From Thereva unica (Eukaryota; Arthropoda; Insecta; Diptera; Therevidae): a stretch of DNA of 64,000 nucleotides. Positions 20,870 to 33,579 of this stretch are shown in pieces. Every line of letters starts with the position of its first letter. Within the stretch, counting starts at the first letter, position 1. Where the stretch lies: NCBI GenBank assembly GCA_949987705.1, contig OX465283.1, positions 160,223,850 through 160,287,849 of the forward strand. Reading direction: 5' to 3'. The notes beneath the pieces are model-generated. The model searched no databases. It had not been told where the DNA came from and worked only from the letters and a program-made list of their open reading frames with translations. The translations under genes were made by a program, and so were the position numbers.

Positions 20870-23800
20870 ATGGCCCGATATACTCCGAGACCGGAAAATG
20901 CACTTAAGAAGGCGAATGGTAAATTTTCTTTTTATCCCAATATGGCTGCTTGACAAAAATGGGGAAAATTTTAATTTGAATTTAATTTTTAGAATTTATT
21001 GACGTCGGAAAGCCGGTCAGAGCGCTGGATACTTTGCAAGAGGTTTTTCGAAGTAAAAAATGGACGTATGCTTGGTCGGAGTCCGTCATTGAACCCATAA
21101 TGTTCAAATATTTGTACCTATGCGTGGAACTAAAGAAATCTCACATCGCCAAAGAAGGCCTTTTCCAATATAGGAATATGTTTCAATTGGTAATAATTTT
21201 TCTATATGTGGATAGGCATTAGTCTTAAATTGGATTTATATTAGGTAAATGTTGGCTCTTTAGAAAATGTCATTCGTGGATACCTCCGAATGGCCGAAGA
21301 AAGAACAGAAGCAGCACAACAGCAATCTTCACAGGCAGTTCTTGATGTTGATGATCTTGATAATATCGCTACACCCGAAAGTATTCTTATGAGTGCGGTT
21401 TGTGGCGAAGATGCCCAAGATCGTTCTGACAGAACAATTCTTCTTCCTTGGGTTAAATTCTTGTGGGAATCATACTGCCAGTGCCTTGAGCTGCTGCGTG
21501 TTAACACGCATTGTGAGACATTATACCACGATATTGCGAGAATGGCTTTTCAATTTTGTTTGAAATACAATCGAAAGAGCGAATTTCGGCGATTGTGCGA
21601 TAAGTTAAGAAAACATTTGGAAGACATTTGCAAAATTTCTACACAAACCACTGGAGTTAGTATTACTAAGCTTGAAACTCAACAGCTGAATTTGGATACT
21701 CGTCTACATCAATTGGATAGTGCCATCCAAATGGAACTGTGGCAGGAGGCCTATAAGGCGATCGAGGATATTCATGGCCTTATGACCTTGTCAAAGAAAA
21801 CACCTGTCGCTAAGACTATGGCAAACTATTATCAGAAACTTGCTATGGTCTTTTGGAAAGCAGGAAACCAATTATTCCATGCTGCAGCTCTTTTGAAACT
21901 GTTTCAGTTAACAAGGGAAATGAAGAAAAATATTACTAAGGACGAGATGCAGCGCATGGCATCTCATGTGTTGATAGCCACGCTCTCAATACCGCTGCCT
22001 TCAGCACATCCAGAATTTGATCGATTTATTGAAACTGACAAAAGTCCTTTAGAAAAGGCTCAGAAACTCGCAGTTTTACTAGGTTTGACTCAACCTCCAA
22101 CAAGGATCTTGCTGCTGAAAGATGTGGTAAGTTGTAGCATTTTTATTGTTTAGGTTAATAATATCTATACTTATATATTCCTTCATCACAGTTGATGTCG
22201 ATTGATATAATGGGCGTTGTTATTATTGGAATGATGCCACTTTAGCGATCGATTCTTTTAGCATTGTAAATTGCATAGTATAGAAAATCAAATTTTGTTC
22301 CATTTTTATATTGTGGCAGGTAGAATTTCGTAGAAGTTTCAAAACGTGTGAAGGGTAACTAATGGCAAAGTTTGCAATAGTCTGGATAAACGCCGGAGTA
22401 GTGGGATTGAACAAAGATTCGCGCCTTTTTTTAATTAAAGTTGCGGTGCGTGTCTTTAGGACGATTGGGCGTACATTTTCAGATTAAATTGAATGGTTAA
22501 CATCAATCTGTTTGAGGCATCTATAGATAATACCTCACGAGAACTACCACTGAGTGATAGGAACAGTTGGGGCCACGCGTATATAATAGTTGACCCGAGT
22601 TCCTTAACATTGTGCCATTAAAAAATCGCACTTCACAGGCACGCACCCTGCCATCTCTGCCAGGCTAAATATCTTCGATAACAGCCAATTTCCACAAGAG
22701 TCGCGGCTGCTTCTGATCGTTTCTAGAGCGTCCTACCCGTTCCTTAAATCCGGTAGAATATGTTCCGTCCTCCAGCCATTGAAAGAATTTGAAAGAGCTT
22801 TGGATTTGCTTTCCGTTTTGTAGAGCGTTTATTTCCTCTTCAAATACATTTCCTTACACTTAAATCAATAGATCTCAAAGCAAAGTAAGCAAAAAACATT
22901 ATTGGTGTTATTTTCTAATACAATCCAAGTATCTAGATCATTTGAGTGCCATCCTGGTCCTTGAAACCAAATTACACAACTTATCAATTTCCTCCTATTT
23001 ACACCATGTGTGAGCAAAACTATTGTAGCCACCGGTGGTCGATCCTAGTGAGACCTGGTTTTTGTTTTGAAAATACATGTCTCAATCAGCGGACTGGAAA
23101 AAATTAGCAAACTAGTTCAGTATCATACAGATCTCTTGCTGGGGGTTAGAAATTGATATGGAAAGCACTGATGGTTTTAACTTTTATTGTGTGAACTCTT
23201 ACGAAGTTCTTGAAACATTGCTGTTCATCTCATCTAACTGTATCGGTTGTGATGGTCTATCCGCGATTTCTTAAGTTACTTTCTCCACTAATTCAGGAAA
23301 TCATCACGCTATATTCAATTACTGCGTGACAACGATACGGGGGTGTATTTTCTTTTCTACCAGTACTTGTAGAGGTCCCACAAGGTTCAATTCTGGGTCG
23401 TATTTTTTCTCCTTGTATATCAATGATGTAACTAACCTCTGTTATTCAACGCTGCTCATATCATCTGTATGCTGATGATCTGTTGTATACCTCTTGACCC
23501 CCTGTACTCTTGTTTTAAGGTATCCCCTAAGAGATTTCCATATTTTAAAGACATGAATAGGCAAATAAAATATTCTGTTGCTCCTTTGTTGCTAGATCGA
23601 GTCAGTATTGTTTAAATAGGGAATTCATTCTGCTATATTCTGGTATACCCTGTAGGTTTAATAAATTTGAACAAAATGTCCGCCGAATTCTGCTTCATTT
23701 CAACTTGCATTACTTCAATTCAAGTTGTTTTTTGGATTCGTTACAAGAATTTTCTTATTTAGCATGTTGTTGTCAATTGCAGGTCCGCTTGAACGTGGTT

Positions 23801-26050
23801 CAACTCGCTTCAGAACAGTTCACTAACCTATACACTTGGCTTGAGGTTGATTTCGATCCTCTAAACTTGTGTAAACGGGTCCAGAGTGTTATTGATTACA
23901 TCGAATCAGATGAAAACAGCCTTCTGAAACAATACACGCAATCACTCCAGGATGTTACCTTAATGCGTTTAATAAGGCAAGTGTCGCAGGTCTATCAAAG
24001 CATTGAATTTGCAAGGCTCATCGAGTTGGCGCACTTCACTAACGTATTTTATCTCGAAAGAATCCTTGTTGATTGCGTACGTCATAACGATATGCAGATT
24101 CGTATCGATCATAAGAAAAGATGCATTCATTTTGGTACGGACTTGACAGAAAGTCAGCGGGAAGATCATCCAGATGGACCAATCCTGCAATCCATGCCAT
24201 CAGAGCAAGTACGATCGCAATTGGTAAATATGTCGGTTGTGCTACATCGTGCAATTGCCGCCATTTACCCCAACAGAAAGAAGGCAGAACGTGAGAAGTT
24301 GCGTCTGCAAATGGTGGATAATTATCACGAGAATAAGGATAAGGAACATCAACGTATTCTTCAAAGACAAAAGATTATAGAAGATCGCAAAGAATTTATT
24401 GAAAAATTGAATATTGCGCGTGAAGAAGAAGAGCTGAGACGGCAAGAGGAGTTGAGTAGACAGCATAAGCTTGCCGAACAGAAGCGGCTGGAACAGGAAA
24501 TGGAGGAAAGGGAGCGCAAACGGCATCAAAGCGAAATCCAAGCAATTAAGGAAAAGAGCTTGAAGGAAAAAATGCAGCAAATTTCTCAAACTGCTCACGG
24601 GAAGAAAATGTTGCAGAAGCTGGATGAAGAAGGGCTTAAGAAACTCGATGCAGAGCAAATTGCTGCTAAAGAAACTGAAGAACTAATTAAGGAGCGCAAG
24701 GAGCTCCATGCGAAATTGAAGTCACAAGAGAAGAAGGTTGATTACTTTGAAAGAGCGAAGAGATTAGAAGAGATACCGTTGATTGAGAAATTCCTTGCTG
24801 AAAAGCAAATCCAAGATAAGGAATTCTGGGAGAAGCAGGAGCAAACCAGAATAAAGAATGCAATTGCAGAAAGGAAGGATGCCGTTGCTCAACAAGAGCG
24901 CTTGAAGAGGATGCACTCAGATCGCGACGCTTTCTTGGAGAAGTTGAAGGCGGAACGCAACTCTTTGTTTGTAGAAAAATTGAAAACTTTCAATGCATTC
25001 TTGGAAGAAGAACGCAAAAAGAGATTAGCGCAGCGTGTTGTAGAGCGCCGCGAAGAAAGGAGACAGAAATGGTTGAAAGAAAAAGAAGAGGAGAAACGCC
25101 GACGTGACGAGGAGATCCGAAAAGCAAAGGAAGAAGAGGAACGCATTGAACAAGAGAAACGTCGGAAGGAACGCGAAGTTGAAGAAGAAAAACGAAGGAT
25201 TTTGTATGAAAAGCAACGTCAAAAGGAAGAAGAAACTGAACGCAGAATACAGGAAGAGAAGGAGCAAATTTCACGGATGGTGTCCAAGGAAAAGGATAAC
25301 ACGGCTTGGCGGCCTCCACAGGAAGGCAGAACCGGCGAATCTGATTGGCGAAATGCTGGTCGCGGAGCGGGTGAAACGACCGAACGACCGAAAGCCGCTG
25401 GTACAGACTCATGGCGTACACGCAGAGACGAGGCTCCTAGAGGTGGTGGAGGTGGTGGTGGAGCACCAGCTGGCGGCGATAAATGGCGACGTGGAGGAGA
25501 TGAACGCAGGCGTGACGATAGGAATCGCGATGATCGGGATAGTCGAGATGGTCGGGATGGACGAGATGGTCGTGATGGTAGAGATGGACGGGATGGTCGA
25601 GATAATCGTGATAATCGTGATCGCGATTTCCGTAAAGATGATCGCGGAGAAAGGGAGCGCCGCGATGAAAAGTTTACACCAGCGCGAAGGGATCCACCCA
25701 GAGAACGCGGACCAGACAGCTGGCGGGCAAGGCCTGTTCCTCGTGAGGACGATGCTAGGGAAGTTAGAAGAGCTCCTCCTGCAGAGAGGGAGCGTGAACG
25801 TCCTGAACGTCCTGCAAATCGTGCTGGCCCACCAAATAAGGATGGCAGTTGGCGAAGCGATAGACCCAGAGGTGGAGAACGTGAAGAAGTTGGTAAGGTT
25901 GAACGTGCCCCGCCCGCTGCTCGACCGGAAAGAGGTAAGAAATATCCTACAATGCTTTGTGCCCTATAAATTCAATAAAATATCTTTTGTTTTTTATTTT
26001 TAGAGAATCGCGACGAGGGTGAGTGGAAGAATGTTGTTAAGCGCCGTTAA
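20870..26050 (+). CDS. eIF3a: Translation initiation factor eIF3 subunit A
   Basis: Largest scaffold subunit of eIF3, which binds the 40S ribosome in the cytoplasm. Exons 20870-20918, 20993-21189, 21245-22126, 23783-25934 and 26004-26050 join in phase to 1108 aa (about 1140 in Drosophila). The start gives MARYTPRPENALKKANEFID, then VGKPVRALDTLQEVFRSKKW, the conserved eIF3a N-terminus. The PCI region spans about residues 377-500 (RLNVVQLASEQFTNLYTWLE onward). A long charged helical region with many RxxEE heptads follows (about 560-890), then Gly/Arg/Asp-rich C-terminal repeats. The last exon supplies only ENRDEGEWKNVVKRR. Introns 1, 2 and 4 are 55-74 bp; intron 3 (1.66 kb) holds a reverse transcriptase relic. 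Reading through intron 4 would end the protein after GKKYPTMLCAL, a possible minor isoform. Confidence 0.96.
22760..23520 (+). mobile_element. Jockey-like reverse transcriptase relic in eIF3a intron 3
   Basis: Across several frames the plus strand spells NSYEVLETLLFISSNCIGCD, then DGLSAI, a VPQGSILG block near 23380, LLYINDV, and YADDLLY at about 23470-23490. The same order, less damaged, is found at 55255-55650. Many frameshifts; dead. Confidence 0.65.
25532..25632 (+). repeat. In-frame 9-bp repeat coding for Arg-Asp-Gly
   Basis: About ten tandem variants of CG(G/T/A)GATGG(A/T) encode RDG/RDN repeats within the C-terminal tail of eIF3a (about residues 960-993). The third-position variety shows an old, drifted array. 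A plausible length-polymorphic site. Confidence 0.8.
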
Positions 26051-26149
26051 ACCGACAACAAATTTAAATTAATTAGTGTTTTGTGTAATTTTCTATACAA
26101 CATTAACTGTTTCATAACATGATGTATTTGTTCACGGTATATTAAAGTA

Positions 26150-26155
26150 AATAAA
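26150..26155 (+). terminator. Polyadenylation signal AATAAA of eIF3a
   Basis: AATAAA 100 bp after the eIF3a stop codon. Confidence 0.6.
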
Positions 26156-26160
26156 GGAAT

Positions 26161-27267
26161 TAAAATATTATGAGCTAAATTGAAAGGAAATGCTGTTTTC
26201 GTTAGTACCTTTAATTGAACTGCACAACAATTGTTGTATGAGGTCTAGACTTATGACTGCTTCCAAGTTGTCACAAACTTTTAAGCCAGTAAATTTCGAA
26301 TGCGTGAGCTGAGAGAAGTGGCAAGCAAGCCCGATTTTGAGGCCACATGCCCACAATGTCGACCCTAATATGCAGATGGTACGACAATCCAACACATGGC
26401 AGTTTTCAATCCCGTCGGAGAGAAGCCTACTGGTGACATACGCGAACTAGCAGTGATATTTGCAACATCTATGTTATTCATAACAAGAAATTCTAGAAGA
26501 CACCCGCCCTTTTCCTTACATCGGTGCTCTCAAAGTCGAGTGGTGAGCATTTTCAACACAGCCGTTGACGATCTGCCGGCTCGTCTTGTCACAAAACTCG
26601 ATCCAGTTCTTGAACCTCCTGATGGGGCACAATGGAACTGGAACCCGTGGGAACCGCTATCAAGATCGCCACTAGATCTACAGAGATAGTTGGTAGTGTG
26701 GAAATGCGTGAAACGATTGTCAATTAATTAAAAGGGATTATTTGCCCAAGGGACAAGGTGATGTCATTACTGCAGTCCTCGGTTACACCAGAAGCATTGG
26801 GAGATCCCATTTCAGACCCTGTGATTTGCCCATCACCCGATAATCCCTGCCCACGTGTCTGCATCATTGAAGGATCTTTATCCTTGAAGTTCAGTCTGAT
26901 CTGGAAAAATCGATAAGCGATTTTCTTCTTCAGACTAATCAACTTAGACATTGAAGCGCCGTCTAGCGCTATGACCATGGGCCTTTGAGCTCAAGGCCGG
27001 TCCAGGTGCATTACCGGCAAGAAACTGTATTTTCCGCCATCTTGATTTAAGAAATTCCTGAAAGCAATTATTGCTTTGGAAATATTTTAAAGGAATATTG
27101 CCGAACATGCTGCTTCTTTTCCATGGTCAATTTTTTCCGGCAATGACAATAATTTCCAATTGCCAATGCCAAACAAATTTCTTCGGTCCAGCATACTGGA
27201 AGCAATTTTTTGATGTAGCAATTTCCTGAACGGAGCTTTTTTTTTTTTTATGTGACACACTAGAGAC
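26161..27267. other. Intergenic, no gene identified
   Basis: Frames at 26396-26689 (+) and 26724-26978 (-) show no domain I recognise. A T-run precedes the MITE to the right. Nothing else seen. Confidence 0.3.
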
Positions 27268-27270
27268 TTA

Positions 27271-27795
27271 GGCCCTCCGCACACGAGTCGACTGATTAGC
27301 AATCCCAGTTTGCAACTGGTTTTACAATAATGACGTTTGCAACCAGTTTGCAACCAAAACGAGACTCTTGTCCACACACGAGCGCAACCGATTTTTGATC
27401 AATCGGTGTTCATATGTAACCTACACCACATCTTTCCTAGAATATCCGGCAAGTTTATAATTATATAAAACTTCATGCTTTTCGACTTCAAACACAAATT
27501 CAATATTAAGTTTTTGCTCGCACATTTTATTTCCGAACTCTTTATAAACACTTTATAAACTTTATGAACTTTGAATCTAACCTATAAAATTTGACAGCTA
27601 CAAGTGCAACCACGCAACTGAAATCGCTTTCGACCGGCAAGCCCAGTCGCCCAAGACCAGTTGCAAACTAGTTTCAAATCAGTCTTGTTTCTGTCGACCC
27701 GTGTGTGGATTCCCATTTGCGTACACAGGCAAGGTCACTAAACAGTTGCGTATGCAACTGGGATTGCTAATCAGTCGACCCGTGTGCGGAGGGCC
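27271..27795. mobile_element. MITE with 39-bp inverted ends and TTA duplication
   Basis: Left GGCCCTCCGCACACG, A, GTCGACTGATTAGCAATCCC; right is its complement with one mismatch. TTA flanks both sides (27268-27270, 27796-27798). Internal GCAACTGG/GCAACCAG subrepeats. 525 bp, no coding frame. PIF/Harbinger-like by target duplication and end sequence. Confidence 0.85.
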
Positions 27796-27994
27796 TTAGG
27801 GAAGGCCCCTTTGTACTGTCGACCATGTATTTATTTTGAAATGTCGAGCAGCAGCCGCAATACAAGCAGCATGCTGTCTTTAAAAACAGAATTAGCAGTA
27901 ACAGACTTTATTTGACAGTTGCCTACACAGTAGAGGTACCTTTACATTATTGGTCTGTTCATTAGTCAGTCCTAGAACGATTTAAAACATTCTA

Positions 27995-28353
27995 GGGGCC
28001 TGTGTGAATTGGGACTAAATTGATGACTAAACTAAATTTTGCAGTTTTTGTCGTTAATGTAGGGAAATGCTGTGTGAATTCATTTAAAGACTAAATTCAA
28101 TTGACAATAATTTTTATTTTATAATTTATAGTATATGATTTTTATACAGTAAGCAACTAAATATATGGATGTCGAAGATATCATTATTGACAACAGGCTA
28201 TTTTTTCTCTGCTCTACTTTCCGTTGTATTGAAATATTTTGAAACAAATTCACCATCAATTTAGTCAACTGTCAAAAAATTTAGTCTCCTCGCCAGAAGA
28301 CTAAATACTGTATTATCGACACTAAATATTAGTCATCGAATTCACACAGGCCC
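27995..28353. mobile_element. MITE ending GGGCCTGTGTGAATT
   Basis: GGGCCTGTGTGAATT at the left and its exact complement at the right; TA lies outside each end (27993-27994, 28354-28355). The inner copy GCTGTGTGAATTCATTTA near 28068 suggests a nested or duplicated end. Related text (ACGACAAAAACTGCAAAATT) recurs inverted at 29191-29253. Confidence 0.7.
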
Positions 28354-28730
28354 TAAGATAGAAAAGTACACCTTTTGGCGTTCATTAGTTATCAAACTTG
28401 TTATTTTTAGTCCGAAATAGTTCTAGTCTGGTGTTCATTAAGTTGTTCTAAATAGTCAGAAACTTCACTTTTTTGTTCTCGATTTTTTTAGGGACTGTTT
28501 TGGACAAGATTTGTTTGTTGTTGTTTTTTTCTAGTTTTGACAAATGTGTATATGAAATTTTGACAACGGAAATTGTCAGAACAAAAAAGTACAAGAAAGC
28601 GTTCATTAGATTTTCTATTCAAAGTTGTTCTAAAAGGTTTGACGTTTAATTGCTTGTTGTCCAATTCTCTTCTATTCTGTTCTGATCTGTCCAGTCCTGA
28701 AAACTACTGAACAAAGCTTATATGATTTGT

Positions 28731-28886
28731 CATATGACTTTACTGTCAATGAATTCAAAGCTAACATAAAATGTCAACTGACATTTGGCTTTGACCTGTC
28801 ATACGACTATCTTTCAAAATTTCGTATGACATGGCAAAAACAAATGTCATTATTGGGTTCGACTTCATTGGCAGTAAAGTCATATG
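28731..28886. mobile_element. Small foldback element, 156 bp
   Basis: CATATGACTTTACTGTCAAT at the left is matched by the complement of CAATG-GCAGTAAAGTCATATG at the right with one mismatch, and weaker complementarity continues inward (AAATGTCA/TGACATTT). A transcript could form a hairpin. No coding content. Confidence 0.65.
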
Positions 28887-29190
28887 TTGGCAGGTAATAT
28901 AATATAAAGCTACCTTTACCAGGCATTCAATCGCCTCTATGATGCCGTCTGACCGAAGCAGCAAAACTAGGATTAGAGATGAAAAATACTGCTGCTGTCT
29001 CTGAATGGACCTAATTCTAATTTTGCAGCTTTGGTTTGACGGCAGCAATTTTTGACAGCTGACAAAATTGATGTTTGAAAAAAATAACGGAAAATAAAAT
29101 AGATATATTTTAAGTAGGCCATTTTAATATTAAAATATAACGATGCTGCGAATAATTCTGAACATAATCACTGCCGTCTACCATGAGTAT

Positions 29191-29253
29191 TAACGACAAA
29201 AACTGCAAAATTTCGTTTAGTCAGCAATATTGGACAATTCGCACCGGCCCTAA
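29191..29253 (-). mobile_element. Partial copy of the 27995 MITE
   Basis: Reads as the inverted left end of the 27995-28353 element (ACGACAAAAACTGCAAAATT, then GTTTAGTCA, ending CGGCCCTAA). The other end is missing or too diverged to see. Confidence 0.5.
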
Positions 29254-29589
29254 ATTATTGGAAAGGTCGGTATTGCAGTGCGCTTTAGTCTTTTCAAGAA
29301 GTAGCTGACTAAATTATTTTTTTTTTCTTTAACATCGAGAAGTAAATATAATTTCTAAAATTTTAAATACCTTTCAGCAAATTATTATCTAAAATCTGTA
29401 CTAGCTCATTTATATTTGGCAGCTTTAATTTATGCTGTGGCACATAATTTTGAAACAACTTCAAGATTTACAACCGGTTACAAACCGAACTCAACACACA
29501 CATGCCCGACTAATGTGAATTTCCAACATTCCAACGCAAATGCACGTGCATGTATTTATTTGATTCAGCCGCCAGGCCAGCCGTCATTA

Positions 29590-29954
29590 CCCAGCAAACA
29601 TTATGATTTGAGATCGAATCGAAAGCTAATCGTTAAAATGACTACAATTGCGATCTCGAAGCCGTTTTCGAATTGAAATCGAAGTAAAAAAGAACGAAAA
29701 GGACCGCTAGGTCGAATCGCAAAAGCGATTCGAGTTTCTTTCGTTTTTTTCGCCAAAACGAAAAATTCTCGAAACCTTTTAAAGGCGAATTTTACTTTTA
29801 GTATTGTACGCGGTTCTCTTCTTTTAAAATTTCGATTTTTTTTCGTAAAAACGAAATATTACCGTAATTTTATTTCCAAAGTATTTCTTTCTCGCTCTCT
29901 TCCTGTTCGAGAATTTTTCGAAGCACTCTAAACTTCGAGATGATGTTTGCTGGG
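29590..29954. mobile_element. MITE with CCCAGCAAACAT ends, TA duplication
   Basis: CCCAGCAAACAT at the left and ATGTTTGCTGGG at the right; TA immediately outside both (29588-29589, 29955-29956). The inside is rich in TTCGA/TCGAA palindromes. The TA target suggests a Tc1/mariner-like source. Confidence 0.75.
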
Positions 29955-29956
29955 TA

Positions 29957-30900
29957 GGTAACTTTTCCATCTTAGCTGCGGCCCATGTGACATTTTGGAA
30001 GCCGTGAATTTCGTGCGGATTTTCTATATAAAATAAAGTGAAAAAAGTGTTTATTTGTAAATGATACATTGATTAATCAAAATATATAAAAATAAAGATT
30101 GAAATTTGGCGGTATCAAGTGTTACTTGTGATGAAAAGAAGTGTTGAATTTGTGAGGTTATCATGTAACACGTTCTCAGCATAACTCCTGGGCAAACTGG
30201 CATTTTTGGTTTGGATTTTTTAAATATTGAAAAGGAACAACAGAGGAACCTAGATCACAGGTAAGGCTATTCGGTTTATTGTTAAATATTTAAAATATAT
30301 AAATAGATCTCGCGAATATTCGTGCTTTATGTAAAAAAAAATTCGCGTTCAAGCGACGGTGTGTAGTGTAGATACCGCGTGCCACTTTGGCTTTATTGTT
30401 TGTTTAGTTTTTTCTACTGCGAAAAAATAAATAAATATTAGTTTCCAAATCTTGTGGCACTATTTTTAATCCTATAAAAATAAACAGCGGCGATTTTAAT
30501 TGTGTCTGGCGAAAAGTTTTTAACATAACCTAGGTTACTGAGCATCAAACACCTTTCACTCGGTGAAAACAGTGCCTGCATATGCAAAACGACCATGTGT
30601 TTACTATCCCTATTCATATGCAATGCTGTTCCATGAATTTGATTAGGAACTCCAGTTCGGATGTTTTTCAGATAACTAGTCGATAATTTGTAACAAATGT
30701 AAGTTTACATTGGGTGGGAAAGGATTATAGTAAGAAATAATAGCATCAATTAATTATTGCGAAGTTCAGCCTTACCCCTTGTTAAAAAACCACGTTGCTA
30801 GAAGTGGTGGTTCATTTTCAAATGGAACTATTATTTATGTTGTTTTTGTATTGATTAAATGTCAAAATATGGCCGTTATGTTTGAAATCTGCTATATAGT
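29957..30900. other. AT-rich intergenic stretch
   Basis: No coding frame with a recognisable domain, RNA gene or clean inverted repeat. Confidence 0.3.
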
Positions 30901-30901
30901 G

Positions 30902-31217
30902 TAACCACAATTCCGGCGAACGACGGCAAATTCGCTGTCAAAATTTTTAAAACCATATGTGAGAGCGGAATTGCCCACAAATCCGACGGGCGACGATTTG
31001 CGAATGCGACGAAATTCGTCAGGTTAAAATAAATTCAAATTTTGTCGATAAGGGTGGCGATTTTTTATGTCATTGCAGTTTTCTAGTATTCTATGATCCA
31101 TTTTTATTTAAAAAAACGTCGCCGCTGTTGTGCTTTAACAACTATAGCGATGCAATTCGTTGAACATGACAACGAAATTTCGTCGTTCGTTGCCGTCGTT
31201 CGTCGGAATTGTGGTTA
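30902..31217. mobile_element. MITE ending TAACCACAATTCCG
   Basis: Left TAACCACAATTCCGGCGAAC, right complement TAACCACAATTCCGACGAAC, followed by GACGGCAA in both. The inside contains repeated ACGACGAAATT-type motifs. The target duplication is not clear. Confidence 0.7.
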
Positions 31218-31999
31218 TACCAATAGTATCTTTATTGCTTAAAGAATTATCGAAGATCAAAACATTTGATGTTTTTGTTTTTCCTGGTCTGAAAGACGTG
31301 CTAGGCTTTTATTATGATGTTGTTTGGAATTAGTGCTATGTATTAGTTAATAACAATTTCACAATCCGAACAAATTGAATATTTTTGTTTCGCTTCCCAC
31401 ACACTAAAATGGATAAGTAATCAGAATGATATTTGTTATGAAATAAGGAACCTTACAATAGTATAATTTCGAATTTCCTTTGAGCCGGCATAGTTAGAAT
31501 AAAATAATAATTCAATCCAAACAATCACAATTACAGGAAAAATAATTGTACAACTTGAAATATTTAAGCTATTATACCAATAAATAAAGTGTAGTATCTT
31601 TTCCGTTTTGAAATATGGTAATTATTTGTATCAGAATTCAAATGGAAAACGTTCAACTTCCAACTTCAAGACTATAATATGTACAACAAAGATCATTAGT
31701 TGCAAATGACATGTTAATGAAGGTGTTTTTGGTATTTAGAAATGACTATGTAAATGGATGAATGTAAGCTAGTTTAATGGGTTGGTTTCTTTTGTAACTA
31801 TATTTTAGGGTGGTCCTTCCAAAATTTACGCGTGGCACCGTCTTATTTTGTTCTATAATATCCTTCTGCAACTAGCCCCAAGGATGCTTCTCCTTTGGTT
31901 AATATCATTGTCAATCAGGATGCTATCAACCCATCCACCCCAGATCGTAAAGTGCGTTGTAAAAGTTGAAAAAATAATAGTCGAAATCACCATGGCAAT
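31218..31999. other. AT-rich intergenic stretch
   Basis: Nothing identified beyond AT-rich sequence. Confidence 0.3.
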
Positions 32000-32570
32000 G
32001 GTGTCAGCTTGAGTTCCTCGACCTGTGTTGCCCTCCAGCGGACTCTGTTTTGCGCGACAGCTCTCAGCTCTGACAAGGATCTCCCAGTTGTTGCGGCCTC
32101 TGCTAGTAGGGTTCTCCTCCACATTGTTCTAGGTCTTCCTACTCGACGGGATTCTTGCGGATTCCAGTCAAGGGGCTATTCGGCTAGATTTTCGTTTCCG
32201 CATCGCAAGGTATAGCCATCCCAATTCAATTTCCTTCGCCTGATTTGGTCGTTTATCCTTTCTTGGTCGGCACGGCGCCATAGTTCTTCATTTGAAATTC
32301 TATCTTGCAAGAAAGAGCATTTTTTTAAAGCGACACCGACAGCAGTGTATCGGGGACGTCCCGTTCGGACCACCAGCTAACCGATTAATGAAGAAAGAAG
32401 AAGGATACGACGTAGGCATCTGTTGACGTAGGCCCTGCGATGAATTGGGTGACTTTCCATGTTTCGCAATCGTACAAAACTGGCTTAACGTTGGAGTTGA
32501 ACAGCCGCAATTTGGTGTTAGTTGGGATCTCCGTTGATCTATGTATCTCCATATGCGGAACATGCATGCA
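32000..32570 (-). mobile_element. LINE 3' region, interrupted by a short RTE-tail insertion
   Basis: Minus-strand frames give FNSNVKPVLYDCETWKV, RRRKLNWDGYTLRCGNENLA, DWNPQESRRVGRPRTMWRRT and LLAEAATTGRSLSELRAVAQ, the standard end of CR1/RTE-type polyproteins. At 32322-32400 a plus-strand piece identical in type to 7918-8009 splits the frame. The 3' piece (AEAATTGR...) also occurs at about 812 and 46780. Confidence 0.75.
32322..32400 (+). mobile_element. Short RTE 3'-end insertion inside another LINE
   Basis: TTTTTTTAAAGCGACACCGA begins the piece, then ACGTCCCGTTCGGACCACCA and AGAAAGAAGAAGG. It starts at the same internal point as the copy at 7918-8009 (TTTTTTAAAGCGGCACCGA). Confidence 0.75.
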
Positions 32571-32639
32571 TATGCGCTTCCTGCTTTATTTATTCTGGAA
32601 CTGATGTCTTCTTCTGCCCCGCCATTTTTGGTAATAATA

Positions 32640-33215
32640 GTGGTCTGGACAACCTATTTAAAGCGAAAGGGCTATCCGAGTCTTAATTCATTTATCAAGT
32701 GCTATAACCGATTTCGTTCTCTCTCTTACTCTGAATCAAATATATCTTAGCAGTATGAGTGATAAAGTGTTAACTGATCCTAGAAAAGTCTCTAAGAAAA
32801 AAGTTAATAACTACCCTAATACAATGCAGCACACGAACTGATCTAGCTGTGAGTCGCCTGCGATTTGCAACATGTTTGCATCAGTCTTTCATCAATCTTT
32901 CACACCTTCTGAGTTTCAGCCTAATGACAATAATTTTCGTCACATAGTTCCTAACCGTGAGGCTTCTATTTTATCTCTCTCAATTAGGAGGGATCATATC
33001 GGTAAACATATTGACGAACTCCCATTTGACTTCACTTCTGGCCCGATGGTATTCCTCCTGCTGTCCTTAAGTCCTGTGAGAGGTTCTCCAGTCTCTACTT
33101 AAAACCCCTTTTCAAAAATCCCTGGATAAAGAGTACTTGCCTTCTCTCTGGAAAACTTTGTTTATAATTCCCATTCACAAAAGTGGAAAAGTGGTAGCAA
33201 GAACGAAATATCTTT
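32640..33215 (+). mobile_element. Jockey-like RT remnant
   Basis: Translations include LKRKGYPSLNSFIKCYNRFR, DGIPPAVLKSC and LPSLWKTLFIIPIHKSGKV in successive frames, the N-terminal part of a Jockey-type reverse transcriptase. Multiple frameshifts. Confidence 0.65.
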
Positions 33216-33579
33216 CTTTGCACGGCAGACCTGCATTCGTAAAAACGAGAAACAAAAGACTAAATATGATTCAAATTTGAAATATAACAAAAATTCATAT
33301 TGATATAATGTGATCTCATAAAGAAAGCGTGCTTAGAGTGTTTCCATTTTTGCGACCTACAAACATTCCATTTTTTTCGTTTCCACTATATTTACAAAGA
33401 AATCCTTTCCCTTTCTCCTGCCATCGCTCCAGCGATCAATAAAAAGCGTGATGATCCGTGTATGCCAGCCCAATTCGTCAGGTTACACGATTCCACGAAA
33501 AATTTTGCTACATGAGGGATGATGCTCTATATGTGTTTGTAGAGCGCCTTCTTTTTTATACATGAAAGATAATAAACAA

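Noticed and set aside
25104..26003. Long plus-strand frame overlapping eIF3a
   Set aside because: It is the +1 frame of the Arg/Glu/Asp-rich eIF3a tail, open only because of codon composition; no domain.
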